Assembly (NCBI GenBank): GCA_965200375.1
Contig: OZ241353.1
Coordinates: 3,658,001-3,722,000, forward strand
DNA from: VXYL01 sp965200375
GTDB lineage: Bacteria > Pseudomonadota > Gammaproteobacteria > Pseudomonadales > Azotimanducaceae
Length of the DNA stretch: 64,000 nt
Direction: 5' to 3'
The notes below the pieces were generated by a model that saw only the letters and a list, made by a program, of their open reading frames with translations, was not told the origin of the DNA and made no database searches. Of the stretch, positions 8,621 through 17,339 are shown piece by piece. Position numbers and translations under genes: made by a program. Positions within the stretch are counted from its first letter, which is position 1. Each line of letters begins with the position of its first letter.

Positions 8621-9748
8621 TCAAGCTGGCCCCAGCAGCGCCGCCAGCCTGTGGTGCCCCTTCTCCTTCGCGTAGTCGCCGGGAGTGCGCCCGGCCGCGT
8701 CCCGCCGGCATCGGTCCGCGCCGGCGTCCAGCAGGCACCGCACCGTGTCCGCGCCAACGCCGCGGAACGCGGCAAAGTGCAAGGCCGTGCGGCCGTCGGC
8801 GTCGGCGGCGTTCACGTCCACGCCCCGGGCAAGCAGCCAACGGCTGCCGGCCGGGCGCTTGAAGTACATCAGGTCCATCAGCGGCGTGCGGCTCTTGAAC
8901 CGCTGGTTCCAGTCGGCGCCGTAGCGGTCCAGCAGATCGCAGCCGGCGTCGACGCCCTGATAGGACGCCGCGAACACCGCCGGCGCCGGATTGGCGCCGC
9001 GTTCCAGCAGGTACTCCGCCAAGGCGTAGTTGCTCTGCCAGGAGAGCGCCCGCCACAGCGGCGTGGCCGCGAAGATCTCGCCATCCCCTTCGTCGATGGC
9101 CTCGGCGCCGTCAATGTCCGCGCCGGCATCCAGCAGCGCGGAGGCGCAAGCCACGGTGCGCTCTGCGTCCTCTTCGCTCTCTTCGTTCTCTACGCTGTCG
9201 CCCGCGCTCCGCCAGAGGCCCGATGCGGCCACGTAGTGCAGCGGCCCGCGGCCCCGCCGGTCCACCTCGTTGGCCCGTTGGGGGCGCCGAAGGGCCCGCC
9301 GCAAGCGCCCCCGGTCCAGCAGCACGGCTGCCAGGTGGATGCCGATGCGGGTGGCACGGAGCCGATCGATCATGCCGTGGGCCGCGCCCATCGCCGCGTA
9401 GGCGATGGGCTCGAAATCGTGGGGTCCGGCAGCCAGGTTGGGATCCGCGCCGCCAGCCAAGAGCGCCTCGAGGGCCGTCAGGTGGCCGTCGTGCTTGGCG
9501 ATGGTGGCGTGGTGCTGGGTCAGCCGCGTCAGCGGCGTGTGGCGGCTGCCGGTGCCGGAGACGACGTTGGGGTTCGCGCCAGCGTCGAGCAGCGTCTCGA
9601 TGAAGTCGGCGCGGCCGGCGAAGGCGGCGTCGACGATGGGCTTCCAGTGCTTCGCCGCCACCGGCGCACCGCCGATGGCGCGCCGCAACGCCGGCAGACT
9701 GCCGCTGGCGATGGCGCGGCACAGGGGCTGGTAGTTGGCGGCCGGCAC
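8621..9748 (-). CDS. Ankyrin-repeat protein
   Basis: A 375-residue protein built of ankyrin-type repeats, a scaffold for protein contacts. Repeat hallmarks can be seen along the chain: FIETLLDAGANPN, ALEALLAGGADPN, GPLHYVAAS, ALLDAGADIDG, AEYLLERGANP, GRTALHFAAFRG and CLLDAGADRCRRDAAGRTP. An acidic stretch (SVENEESEEDAE) interrupts the middle repeats. The start is GTG at 9748; there is no signal peptide, so it is probably cytoplasmic. A 160-bp repeat element ends 15 bp upstream, so the element may carry or have displaced its promoter. Partner and function are unknown. Confidence 0.85.
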   Translation of the reverse strand: MPAANYQPLCRAIASGSLPALRRAIGGAPVAAKHWKPIVDAAFAGRADFIETLLDAGANPNVVSGTGSRHTPLTRLTQHHATIAKHDGHLTALEALLAGGADPNLAAGPHDFEPIAYAAMGAAHGMIDRLRATRIGIHLAAVLLDRGRLRRALRRPQRANEVDRRGRGPLHYVAASGLWRSAGDSVENEESEEDAERTVACASALLDAGADIDGAEAIDEGDGEIFAATPLWRALSWQSNYALAEYLLERGANPAPAVFAASYQGVDAGCDLLDRYGADWNQRFKSRTPLMDLMYFKRPAGSRWLLARGVDVNAADADGRTALHFAAFRGVGADTVRCLLDAGADRCRRDAAGRTPGDYAKEKGHHRLAALLGPA

Positions 9749-9763
9749 GGCTCGAAACGCGCC

Positions 9764-9927
9764 CTAGTGTGCCGCTTCCAGAACAACGTGCGTTCCAGAG
9801 GGACTGGTTTCGTCGCAGGGCCGGGACACCGGTGGCCTCGCGGGGCGGCACATCCTCAAGCGGCACGTGCCGAGGCGACGACAGACGGACGCGCCATTGC
9901 CACGTCGATTCGGAATCGAACCCCTAG
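9764..9927 (-). repeat. CTAG-bounded dispersed repeat, copy A
   Basis: One of four related elements of about 160 bp. CTAG marks both ends (9764-9767 and 9924-9927). In the orientation of copy B, the left end reads CTAG then GGTTCGATTCCGAATCGAC, whose TCGATTCNGAATCGA core is a perfect hairpin; the right end is GGAAGCGGCACACTAG. No transposase or sizeable gene lies inside. It fills the gap between bacterioferritin and the ankyrin gene, with its right end directed into the latter. Confidence 0.85.
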
Positions 9928-9975
9928 CGTACCGCTTCCGAATCAATATGCGTCTCGACGGCGCCAGCCCGCTAG
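9924..9975. repeat. Truncated end of the CTAG-bounded repeat
   Basis: Directly after copy A, CTAGCGTACCGCTTCCGAAT matches the right terminus of the repeat (CTAGTGTGCCGCTTCCAAAT in copy D) at about 17 of 20 positions, sharing the CTAG of copy A. Similarity then fades before the CTAG that contains the bacterioferritin stop codon (9972-9975). This looks like a decayed second insertion next to the first. Confidence 0.55.
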
Positions 9976-10460
9976 CCGTTCTGTTCCGCATGCCCCATCT
10001 GCGACTGCACGTAGTTCTGCAGGCCCGTGCGTTCGATGAGGCCGATCTGGGTCTCCAGCCAGTCCACATGCTCCTCCTCGGAAGCGAGAATGTCCTCGAA
10101 CAGCTCGCGGGTCACGAAGTCCTGCACGGATTCGGCGTAGGCCACGCACTCGCGCAAGAGCGGCATGGCGTCCATCTCGAGGGCCAGGTCGCAGCGCAGC
10201 ATCTCGGCCACGTCCTCGCCGACTCTCAGCCGGCCGAGGTCCTGCAGGTTGGGCAGACCGTCCAGGAACAGGATGCGTTCGATGAGCCGGTCCGCATGCT
10301 TCATTTCGTCCAGAGACTCGCCGTGCTCGTATTCGCCCAACGCCAGGAGTCCCCAGTCCTTGAACATGCGGGCGTGGAGAAAGTACTGGTTGATGGCCGT
10401 GAGCTCGTTCTTCAGAACGCGGTTCAGGCAGTCGATGACCTTCGGATCTTGCGCTCTCAT
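9972..10460 (-). CDS. bfr: Bacterioferritin
   Basis: Haem-containing iron storage protein that assembles into a 24-subunit cage and oxidises Fe(II) at a di-iron ferroxidase site. The 162-residue sequence begins with KVIDCLNRVLKNELTAINQ and contains E19, E52 with H55 (EMKH, residues 52-55), and a later ASEEEHVDWLETQ segment supplying the remaining ferroxidase ligands. M53 corresponds to the haem-ligating Met52 of E. coli Bfr. A good promoter and an AT-rich inverted repeat lie just upstream, as expected for an iron-regulated gene. The stop is TAG in CTAG. Confidence 0.97.
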   Translation of the reverse strand: MRAQDPKVIDCLNRVLKNELTAINQYFLHARMFKDWGLLALGEYEHGESLDEMKHADRLIERILFLDGLPNLQDLGRLRVGEDVAEMLRCDLALEMDAMPLLRECVAYAESVQDFVTRELFEDILASEEEHVDWLETQIGLIERTGLQNYVQSQMGHAEQNG

Positions 10461-10490
10461 GGCTGTCCCATTGCCGGTGACCAGCCATGT

Positions 10491-10519
10491 ACAGTACCGC
10501 CACAGACGCAGGCAGTCAA
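10491..10519 (-). promoter_or_regulatory. Sigma70-type promoter of bfr
   Basis: On the minus strand TTGACT (10514-10519) and TACTGT (10491-10496) are separated by 17 bp, leaving a short leader before the bfr ATG at 10460. The AT-rich block directly upstream could act as an UP element or operator. Confidence 0.6.
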
Positions 10520-10522
10520 TCG

Positions 10523-10547
10523 TAACTCATTGATTTTATATTAGTTA
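10523..10547. promoter_or_regulatory. AT-rich inverted repeat upstream of bfr, possible operator
   Basis: TAACT (10523-10527) and AGTTA (10543-10547) flank an AT-rich core in an otherwise very GC-rich window, directly above the bfr -35. It might be a Fur or other iron-regulator site or an UP element. It does not match the 19-bp Fur box well, so the regulator is uncertain. Confidence 0.4.
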
Positions 10548-10601
10548 TGAGACTGATACCGCCACTAGCACTGCGAACGCGATTGATTCCCGTTAGGCCC
10601 G

Positions 10602-11507
10602 TTAGGAGGGGTCGCGACGGGTCGAGAGCATGCGGTATTCGCGCATGTGGCGCAGCGAGCGCAGTTCGTCGCCCCGCAGCTCGAAGATGCGCGCCAGATT
10701 GTAGTGGGCGTCGGGGACGCTGGCGGCCTGCCGGTAGTAGCCCACCGCGGCGTCGAATTCGTCGAGTTCGTCGAACACCGTGCCCAGGTTGTAGAGCGCA
10801 AGCTGGTGCCGGGAGACGGCCCGCAGCGCCAGCTGGTAGTGGCGTGTGGCGCGCTTGAGATCGCCGCGAACCTGGAACAGGCGGCCGAGGTTCACATGGG
10901 CGTCGGCGTTGCGCGGGTTGGCAGCCAGCGCTTGGCCGTAGGCCCCGGGCGCCTGGTCCGGGGCGGTCTCCTCCAAGTCCAAGGCGATGTTGTACCAGTC
11001 GTCGCTGTCGAGCTCGCCGTCCTCCTGCGCAGCGTCGCCGCTGTCGAGAGCTGTCGCCGCCGCGGCCTTCGGCCCCCCCTTGCAGCCGCTCCCCCGGCCC
11101 AGAGACCGCACTTCGCCGGGCGGTGGCGCATCGAAGGCGAGATGCCCTTGACCGGTCTCGGCATCCCACAGCGCCGCCGCCTCCTGCACGGCCACATGGC
11201 GGCCGACGGGGCGCAAGCGCAAGGCGGCCAGCGGTACCCGGCCCGCGGCCTTGAGTTGCGTCAGCGCGGCGAACGCGCGCCGCGGCGGCAGGGCGTCGAG
11301 CAGGCCCTTGACGGTACGCAGCAGCACCATGTCCTGAAACGAGAACCGATAGCCACGCTCGGCGCCCCGGCGCGGCGTCAGCAGGCCTCGGCGCACCACG
11401 CCGCGCACCCGCGTGGGCGTCAGCCCAGCGGCCGCCGCGGCCTCGCGGGTGCTGTAGCCGTCGGCCTCGCTGGCCGCCAGCGGCGCCACCCGCCCTACTT
11501 GCGCCAT
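10602..11507 (-). CDS. MerR-type helix-turn-helix protein with TPR repeats
   Basis: A 301-residue protein. The N-terminal 75 residues look like a MerR-family DNA-binding domain (YSTREAAAAAGLTPTRVRGVVRRGLLTP, key residues given in part: STREAAAAAGLTPTRVR at about 19-35, then a wing and SFQDMVLLRTVKGLL). The second half carries at least three TPR-like repeats (DWYNIALDLEE, ADAHVNLGRLFQVRGDLKRA, LALYNLGTVFDELDEFDAA, DAHYNLARIFELRGDE). It begins 33 bp downstream of ku and on the same strand, so a shared transcript and a role in regulating or assisting end joining are inferred. ATG at 11507 chosen because it follows the ku stop; no strong ribosome-binding site. Confidence 0.75.
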   Translation of the reverse strand: MAQVGRVAPLAASEADGYSTREAAAAAGLTPTRVRGVVRRGLLTPRRGAERGYRFSFQDMVLLRTVKGLLDALPPRRAFAALTQLKAAGRVPLAALRLRPVGRHVAVQEAAALWDAETGQGHLAFDAPPPGEVRSLGRGSGCKGGPKAAAATALDSGDAAQEDGELDSDDWYNIALDLEETAPDQAPGAYGQALAANPRNADAHVNLGRLFQVRGDLKRATRHYQLALRAVSRHQLALYNLGTVFDELDEFDAAVGYYRQAASVPDAHYNLARIFELRGDELRSLRHMREYRMLSTRRDPS

Positions 11508-11539
11508 GAGGCTGCGCTCGGCATGGAACAGGCGCCGCG

Positions 11540-12442
11540 TCAGCCCTTCGCGGCCCGGGGCGCGCTCGAGGCGGCCGTCTTGCGGGGCCGGCCCTTGCGG
11601 GGCGCCTTGGGTGCCTTCGCGGCAGCGCTGGATCTTGCCGCGCCCTTTCGTTCGCCGCGCTGGCCCCGGCCGCCGCGGTCGCCCACCGATGCCTTGAGAG
11701 CTTCCATGAGGTCGATGACCTTCGCGGCCGGCTGCTCCTCCGGCGGCACCGCGATGTCCTGGCCGTCGATCTTCTGCTCGATGAGCGCCTGGGCCCTGGC
11801 GCGGTATTCGTCCTCGTACTTCTCCGGCTCGAAGGCGTCGCCTACGCGCTGCTCGATGATCTGGATGGCGAGCTGAAGCTCGGCCTCGGCGACGTCGCAG
11901 ACGTCGAGCGGCACGTCTGCCATGGTGCGCAGTTCGTCGGCGTGCTTGAGCTGCTCCATCACCAGGCCCTCGCCGAAGGGCCGGATGAGCACCAGGTAGC
12001 TCTTGCCGCGTGCCGCATAGCGGGCCAAGGCGGCGCGCTGCGTCTTCAGCAGCGCGGCGCGCAGCAGATGGTAGGAACGGGCCGCGCCCTTGTCCGGCCC
12101 CAGGTAGTAGACGCGCTCGATATAGATGCGCTCCACGTCGGCGAGGGGAATGAACTCGTCGATGTCGATGGCGTTGGTGGCGGCCACGTTCAACGCCTTG
12201 AGCTCGTCGGTGCTGAAGGTGACGTACTGCCCCTTGGCGAACTCGTAGCCTTGAACGCGATCCTCCCGCTCGACTACTTCGCCGTCCGAGGCGCGGATAT
12301 ACTGCTGGCGCAGCCTCGAGCCATCCTTGCTCAGGTAGTTGAAACGCACTGCGCGACTCGTGTCCACGGTCGAAAACAGCTTGCACGGAATGGAAACCAA
12401 GCCAAAGGAAATCGTGCCGGAACCCATGGGACGCGCGGCCAT
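11540..12442 (-). CDS. ku: Non-homologous end-joining protein Ku
   Basis: Homodimeric ring that threads onto DNA double-strand ends and recruits LigD. The 300-residue product has the bacterial Ku core: SGTISFGLVSIPCKLFSTVD near the N-terminus, RQQYIRASDGEVVEREDRVQGYE, and the LRTMADVPLDVCDVAEAELQLA region, followed by a basic Lys/Arg/Ala-rich tail from about residue 255 that in other bacteria binds DNA or LigD. Divergent from ligD with 106 bp between starts, so the two are probably expressed together from a shared regulatory region. Confidence 0.97.
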   Translation of the reverse strand: MAARPMGSGTISFGLVSIPCKLFSTVDTSRAVRFNYLSKDGSRLRQQYIRASDGEVVEREDRVQGYEFAKGQYVTFSTDELKALNVAATNAIDIDEFIPLADVERIYIERVYYLGPDKGAARSYHLLRAALLKTQRAALARYAARGKSYLVLIRPFGEGLVMEQLKHADELRTMADVPLDVCDVAEAELQLAIQIIEQRVGDAFEPEKYEDEYRARAQALIEQKIDGQDIAVPPEEQPAAKVIDLMEALKASVGDRGGRGQRGERKGAARSSAAAKAPKAPRKGRPRKTAASSAPRAAKG

Positions 12443-12548
12443 ACATCCTCCTCTGCCCGTATCGTCTCAGTCGCGGGCTTGCCGGCCTGCGGCGGCCTCC
12501 GATCCGCGCCGGTCCGCAACGAACTGCGGACTATAGCCGCTGCCAGCC

Positions 12549-15101
12549 ATGCCCTCAACCCGCCGGCGGCCGCCCGCGGCAGCGAGCGCGGCGCCGCCTG
12601 ACGCACCGGGCGCCCTCGACGCCTACCGCAAGCGGCGGCGCGCGTCGGCCACTCCCGAACCCTTCGACGAAGCCGCCGAACGGGGGCCCGCGCCGACGAG
12701 CGCGGCTGGCGGCGAACGCCGCCTGTTCGTGGTGCAGCAGCACGCCGCCACCCGCCTGCACTGGGACTTCCGGCTGGAGGTCGGCAGCGTGCTGCGCTCG
12801 TGGGCGGTGCCCAAGGGCCCGTCGATGGACCCGCAGGACAAGCGCTTCGCCGTGCAGGTGGAGGACCATCCTCTGGAGTACGCGGACTTCGAGGGCCGCA
12901 TTCCGAGTGGCAACTACGGCGCCGGGCAAGTGCTGGTGTGGGACCAGGGCACCTACATCGAGCTGGAGGACTTCGCCGCTGGCTTCGACGCCGGCAAGCT
13001 GCTGTTCGCCCTGAACGGCCACAAGCTACGCGGCCGATTCACGCTGATTCGGCTGAAGGGACGCGAGAACACCGGCAAGGAGTGGCTGCTGATCAAGGAG
13101 CGGGACCAGTGGGCCGGCGAGGCGGCACTGCCGGAGGACTCGGTGTTCTCCGGGCTGACCATGGCTACCGTCGCCGACCCCGCGGCCTTGGCCGACGCCC
13201 TAGCTGCCCGCATCGCGGCGCTGCGGCCAAGGCCCCCGGCCAGCCAGCGGCTGATCGAGGCGCCGATGCTCGCATCGCCGTCGGAACCGTTCCGCCGCCC
13301 GGGCTGGCTGTTCGAGGTGAAGTACGACGGCTATCGGCTGCTGATCACCCGGGACGGCGACCACGTGCGCTTGACTTCCCGGCGCGGCATCGACTTGACG
13401 CCGCGGTTCCCCGAACTCGTCAAGTGCGCCCGGCGCATGGCCTGCGACCGCCTCGCCATCGACGGCGAAGTGGTGGTCCACGACCACCGCGGCGCACCGC
13501 GCTTCGGCCTGCTGCAGGAGCGCGCCGCGGTGCGCGGCGAGCAAGCCACGGCCGCAGCCGCGCGCCACAACCCGGTGACCTTCTACGCCTTCGATCTGCT
13601 GCACGCCTGCGGCTACGACCTCAAGGCGCAGCCGCTCGAGACGCGCAAGAGCCTGCTCAAGGAGCTGCTGCCGAGCCGGGGCCTCTTCCGCTACTCGGCC
13701 CACGTCGAGGAAGACGGCGTCGCCGCCTTCGAGGCGATGGCCAAGCTGTCGCTGGAGGGCGTGGTGGGCAAGCGCGCCGACTCGCCCTACCGCGCTGGGC
13801 GCAGCCAGGACTGGCTGAAGGTGCGCGCCAACCGCACCGGGGACTTCGTCGTGCTCGGCTGGGTGCCGCAAAAGAGCAATGCGGCCGATCTGGGCGCGCT
13901 GGTGCTCGGCGAGTACCGGGGCGGCGTGCTGGCGCACTGCGGACGGGTGGGCGCCGGTCTCGGCCAGGCGCAGCGGCGGGAGGCGCAGCGGCGGCTGCAA
14001 GCCGCCGGCAGCGGCCCGGCGCGGGGCCCGGTGCCGCAAGCGCGCTGGGTGCAGCCGACGCTGGTGTGCGAAGTGGAGTACCGCGAGTACTCGCTGGACG
14101 GCAATGTCCGCGAGCCGGTGTTCCTGCGCTTCCGCGACGACAAGGCGCCGGCGGAGTGCGTCGGCGCCTACCACGAACCGCTGGCCCTGGCGCCGGCTCC
14201 GCCGCCGCAACGCGAGGTGCAGATCACCAACCGCGACAAGATCTTCTTCCCGGAGAAGGCGCTCACCAAGGGCGACCTTCTGGACTACTACGAACAGGTC
14301 GCACGGTGGATGCTGCCCTACCTGGCGGACCGCCCGCTGGTGCTGACGCGGTTTCCCGACGGCATCCACGGCAAGTCCTTCTACCAGCGCGACGCGCCGG
14401 ACTTCGTACCGGACTGGCTGGTGCGCAAGACGCTGTGGAGCGAGAGCGCCGAGCGGGAAGTCCACTATTTCGTGGTGCAGAACACCGAGTCCCTCGTCTA
14501 CCTCGCCAACATGGGGGCGATACCCATCCACGCCTGGCACAGCCGCATTACCGATCTGGCCCATCCGGACTGGTGCGTGCTCGACCTGGACCCCAAGGAC
14601 GCGCCCTTCAGCGACGTCGTCGCCACCGCCAAAGCCGTCAAGGCGCTGCTGGACGAGGTGGAACTGCCCGGCTTCCTCAAGACCAGCGGCGCAAGCGGCC
14701 TGCACATCCTGCTGCCTCTGGCAAGAAGGCTCACCCACCGCCAGGCGACCACGCTCGCGGAGCTGTTGGCCCGAGTGGTCGTCGGGCGCTATCCGGAACG
14801 CTGCACCATCGCCCGGGCGGTGCGTCAGCGAGGCGGCAAGGTGTACGTCGACTACCTGCAGAACGGCCACGGCCAGCTGCTCGTGGCGCCGCTGTCGGCT
14901 CGGGCGGAACCAGCCGCGTCGGTGTCCATGCCGGTGCGCTGGCGAGAGCTGAACGGGCGCTTGAAGAACGCCAACTACCACCTCGGCAACGCCGTCGCCC
15001 GTCTCAAGCGGCAGGGGGATCCCATGGCGCCGGTGCTCGCCACCGAACCGGACATCGAGCGCGCGCTGGCGCGGCTCGGTCAGCTGCTCGGCGCCGAGTA
15101 G
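12549..15101 (+). CDS. ligD: Multifunctional DNA ligase D
   Basis: ATP-dependent end-joining ligase with nuclease and polymerase activities. In 850 residues the order is phosphoesterase-ligase-polymerase, the arrangement of Pseudomonas LigD. The phosphoesterase part has HWDFRLE (residues 71-77); the ligase has EVKYDGYR with Lys258 as the adenylated residue, GEVVV and EGVVGKR; the polymerase/primase part, from about residue 550, has ITNRDKIFFPEKALTKGD, the metal-binding LDLDPKD (678-684) and KTSGASGLHILLPL. Together with the divergent Ku this is a complete two-component repair system. A CTAG-bounded repeat begins 12 bp after the TAG stop. Confidence 0.97.
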   Translation: MPSTRRRPPAAASAAPPDAPGALDAYRKRRRASATPEPFDEAAERGPAPTSAAGGERRLFVVQQHAATRLHWDFRLEVGSVLRSWAVPKGPSMDPQDKRFAVQVEDHPLEYADFEGRIPSGNYGAGQVLVWDQGTYIELEDFAAGFDAGKLLFALNGHKLRGRFTLIRLKGRENTGKEWLLIKERDQWAGEAALPEDSVFSGLTMATVADPAALADALAARIAALRPRPPASQRLIEAPMLASPSEPFRRPGWLFEVKYDGYRLLITRDGDHVRLTSRRGIDLTPRFPELVKCARRMACDRLAIDGEVVVHDHRGAPRFGLLQERAAVRGEQATAAAARHNPVTFYAFDLLHACGYDLKAQPLETRKSLLKELLPSRGLFRYSAHVEEDGVAAFEAMAKLSLEGVVGKRADSPYRAGRSQDWLKVRANRTGDFVVLGWVPQKSNAADLGALVLGEYRGGVLAHCGRVGAGLGQAQRREAQRRLQAAGSGPARGPVPQARWVQPTLVCEVEYREYSLDGNVREPVFLRFRDDKAPAECVGAYHEPLALAPAPPPQREVQITNRDKIFFPEKALTKGDLLDYYEQVARWMLPYLADRPLVLTRFPDGIHGKSFYQRDAPDFVPDWLVRKTLWSESAEREVHYFVVQNTESLVYLANMGAIPIHAWHSRITDLAHPDWCVLDLDPKDAPFSDVVATAKAVKALLDEVELPGFLKTSGASGLHILLPLARRLTHRQATTLAELLARVVVGRYPERCTIARAVRQRGGKVYVDYLQNGHGQLLVAPLSARAEPAASVSMPVRWRELNGRLKNANYHLGNAVARLKRQGDPMAPVLATEPDIERALARLGQLLGAE

Positions 15102-15112
15102 GCGCGGGCCGG

Positions 15113-15271
15113 CTAGCGGTTCGGAATCGACATGGCAAATGGCACGTTCGTCTGTCGTCGCCTCGGCGTGCGCTACTTGAGGATGTGCCGCCCCGCAAGG
15201 CCGCCGGCATCCCGGTCGAGCGGACGAGCCCGCCCGCTGGAACACACGTAATTTTGGAAGCGGCACACTAG
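15113..15271 (+). repeat. CTAG-bounded dispersed repeat, copy B
   Basis: A 159-bp copy of the element between convergent ligD and the DUF6491 gene. Its left end has lost half of the hairpin (CTAGCGGTTCGGAATCGAC); the right end is GGAAGCGGCACACTAG. The DUF6491 stop codon lies in another CTAG just 3 bp further on. A copy between convergent genes could influence transcription from both sides. Confidence 0.85.
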
Positions 15272-15273
15272 CG

Positions 15274-15807
15274 CTAGCCGCCGTCGCCGGGCGCGGAGCG
15301 CCTGGTCCTAGCCACGGTTCGATTGCGATGGGCGGCGACCAGGGCATCGCGCATGGCGTCGAAGTTCTCCCGCGGCAGAGGACGGAACGGGCCCAGCGGG
15401 CAGGTCGCGGTGCCTACCGCGGTCGAGGCCCGGGCCAGGCCGCGCACGCGGTCCCGGGCGCACACGCGCATGCTCGACTGCTCCACCACCAGCACCATGT
15501 CCCGGCGCAGGCCGTGGCAGCGATGGGGCAGCAGGTTCAGCCACACCGTGTCGCCGCGGCCTACGAACGCGAGCGCCTGATCGGTGACGATCTCGATGCG
15601 GCGGTAGCGGCTGGTGGCCAGGCACCGGCGGGACTCGGCGTAGTCGCCGTCGGCGAGCGGGTTCGCGAGCACCTCCTCGACGCTCAGCGGGCCGGCGTCC
15701 GCCGCTGTCGACGCCGGCGGGTCGCGTTCGGCCGCCCCGGCCATCGCAGCCGCGGCAAGGAATACCGGCGACCCGCACTGCGAGAGCCAACGGCAGCGAC
15801 CCGGCAC
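15274..15807 (-). CDS. Secreted DUF6491-like protein
   Basis: A 177-residue protein of unknown function resembling DUF6491. A GTG at 15807, 8 bp after the upstream gene's stop, gives an N-terminal signal peptide-like stretch (WLSQCGSPVFLAAAAMAGA), so export to the periplasm is likely. The core has ESRRCLATSRYRRIEIVTDQ, a strand pair, LNLLPHRCHGLRRD and a later CARD...ATCPLG; the paired cysteines and R-C-x-G-L motif are what suggest DUF6491. An ATG at 15743 is a shorter alternative start, but would remove the signal. It may be cotranscribed with the carboxypeptidase upstream. Confidence 0.65.
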   Translation of the reverse strand: MPGRCRWLSQCGSPVFLAAAAMAGAAERDPPASTAADAGPLSVEEVLANPLADGDYAESRRCLATSRYRRIEIVTDQALAFVGRGDTVWLNLLPHRCHGLRRDMVLVVEQSSMRVCARDRVRGLARASTAVGTATCPLGPFRPLPRENFDAMRDALVAAHRNRTVARTRRSAPGDGG

Positions 15808-15814
15808 CTCGCCG

Positions 15815-17293
15815 TCAGCTCCCGTACCGCTGCCGCAGATGGTCGAGGAAGGCCGCGGTGCCCAGCGGCGCGCCAGTGGCCTCGGCGAGCAGCGCCCTAG
15901 CGCCATGAAGCTGGCCCAGGCCGTGGATGTTGCGTCGCAGCCAGCCGACCAGGACGTCGAACTCGCCCTGCCGGGCGGCGGCGTCCACGTCCGCTGCGGC
16001 GTTGGCGGCGCGGTAGATCTGCGCCGCCATGACGGCACCGACGGTGTAGAGGGGAAAGTAGCCGAACAAGCCGGCGAACCAGTGGACGTCCTGCATGCAG
16101 CCGTTGGCGTAGTCGGCGCCGGTGGCGATGCCCAGGCGCCTGGTCATGGCCGCATCCCAGGCCTCGGGGAGGTCCGCGATGGCCAGGCTGCCGTCGATCA
16201 GCGCGGTCTCCAGCTCGTAGCGCAACAGGACGTGCAGCGGATAGGTGAGCTCGTCCGCATCCACGCGAATTAGGCCCGGCGCCACGCGCCGTGCCTGCGC
16301 CGCCAGATTGCCGCCCTGCCAGGCGGCGGCCCTGGTGCGCCGGCCGAGCAGGTGGCGCTGCATCAACGGCGCCGCGAACTCCAGGAACGGCGTGCCCCGG
16401 GCCAGCTGCATCTCGACGCACAGGGACTGGCTCTCGTGTACCGCCATGCCGCAGGCCGCACCCACCGGCTGGCCGCGCCAAGCGCTCGGCAGGCCCTGCT
16501 GATACAGCGCATGCCCGGTCTCGTGCAGCACCGCGAACATGGACTCGAGGCAGTTCTGCTCGTGGTAGCGGGTGGTGATGCGGGTGTCGTCCGGCACACC
16601 GCCGCAGAACGGATGATGGCTGGTGCCGAGGCGACCCCGGGCGAAGTCGAAGCCAAGCGTCGCCATCAAGGCCCGGGCCAGCGCCTCCTGCCGCGCCACC
16701 GGGAACGGCCCGACCAGCGGCAACGGCGATCGGGCGCCCACGGCCCCGTCGACCAGCGGCGGCAGGGCCGCCTCCAGTTCGGCGAACATCGGGCCGATGT
16801 CCGCTAGGGAGCACCCGAGCTGGTGGCCGCCAAGCAACGCATCGTAGGCCGCGCAGCCAAGGCGGTCCGCCAAGGCGGCTGCCTGCTCCCGAACCAGCGC
16901 CACCACCGCGGCCAGCTTGCCGGCCACCGCAGCCCAGTCGTTCTTCGCCCGCGCCGAACGCCAGGTCTGCTCGCAGACGGACTGCGCCTCCGACAGCGCC
17001 GTGACCAGCGCCACCGGCACGGCAGCCGCGCGCTGCCACTGCCGTTCCATGCAGCGGACGTTGGCCGCCCGCCAGGGGTCCAGGTCCTCGGCAGCCGCCG
17101 CGGCCAGCAGGTCGCCGAGTTCCGGCGCCGCGGCAGCGTCGTGGATGGTCCCCCGCAGCGCAGCCAGCGCCTCGGTGCGGGAGGCGCCGGCGCCGGCCGG
17201 CATCAGCGCCGCTTCGTCCCAGGCCAGCATGGCCTCGGCATGCTCCAAGTGGCCGATGCGGGCGAAGTGGTCGTGCAGGCGCTGGTAGGCCAT
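15815..17293 (-). CDS. M32-family metallocarboxypeptidase
   Basis: Zinc (or cobalt) carboxypeptidase of the Taq/Pfu type that trims C-terminal residues from peptides in the cytoplasm. In 492 residues the active site HETGH is at 257-261, preceded by DDTRITTRYHEQNC and followed by CGMAVHESQS, which provides the third metal ligand. The conserved RVDADELTYPLHVLLRYELE and TGADYANGCMQDVHW motifs are intact. No signal peptide. Length is usual for the family (about 490-510). It is divergent from the molybdenum hydroxylase gene, 46 bp away. Confidence 0.95.
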   Translation of the reverse strand: MAYQRLHDHFARIGHLEHAEAMLAWDEAALMPAGAGASRTEALAALRGTIHDAAAAPELGDLLAAAAAEDLDPWRAANVRCMERQWQRAAAVPVALVTALSEAQSVCEQTWRSARAKNDWAAVAGKLAAVVALVREQAAALADRLGCAAYDALLGGHQLGCSLADIGPMFAELEAALPPLVDGAVGARSPLPLVGPFPVARQEALARALMATLGFDFARGRLGTSHHPFCGGVPDDTRITTRYHEQNCLESMFAVLHETGHALYQQGLPSAWRGQPVGAACGMAVHESQSLCVEMQLARGTPFLEFAAPLMQRHLLGRRTRAAAWQGGNLAAQARRVAPGLIRVDADELTYPLHVLLRYELETALIDGSLAIADLPEAWDAAMTRRLGIATGADYANGCMQDVHWFAGLFGYFPLYTVGAVMAAQIYRAANAAADVDAAARQGEFDVLVGWLRRNIHGLGQLHGARALLAEATGAPLGTAAFLDHLRQRYGS

Positions 17294-17339
17294 CGTTTAT
17301 AGTTCGCTGGTCGTCTTGCCTTCGACCGGAGTAGCTTGC

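Noticed and set aside
15268..15271. A conserved short frame inside the repeats that ends at the terminal CTAG (ending LEAAH)
   Set aside because: It is open in copies B and C but broken in D by a 1-bp change and differs in A, so coding is unlikely; shared sequence explains it.
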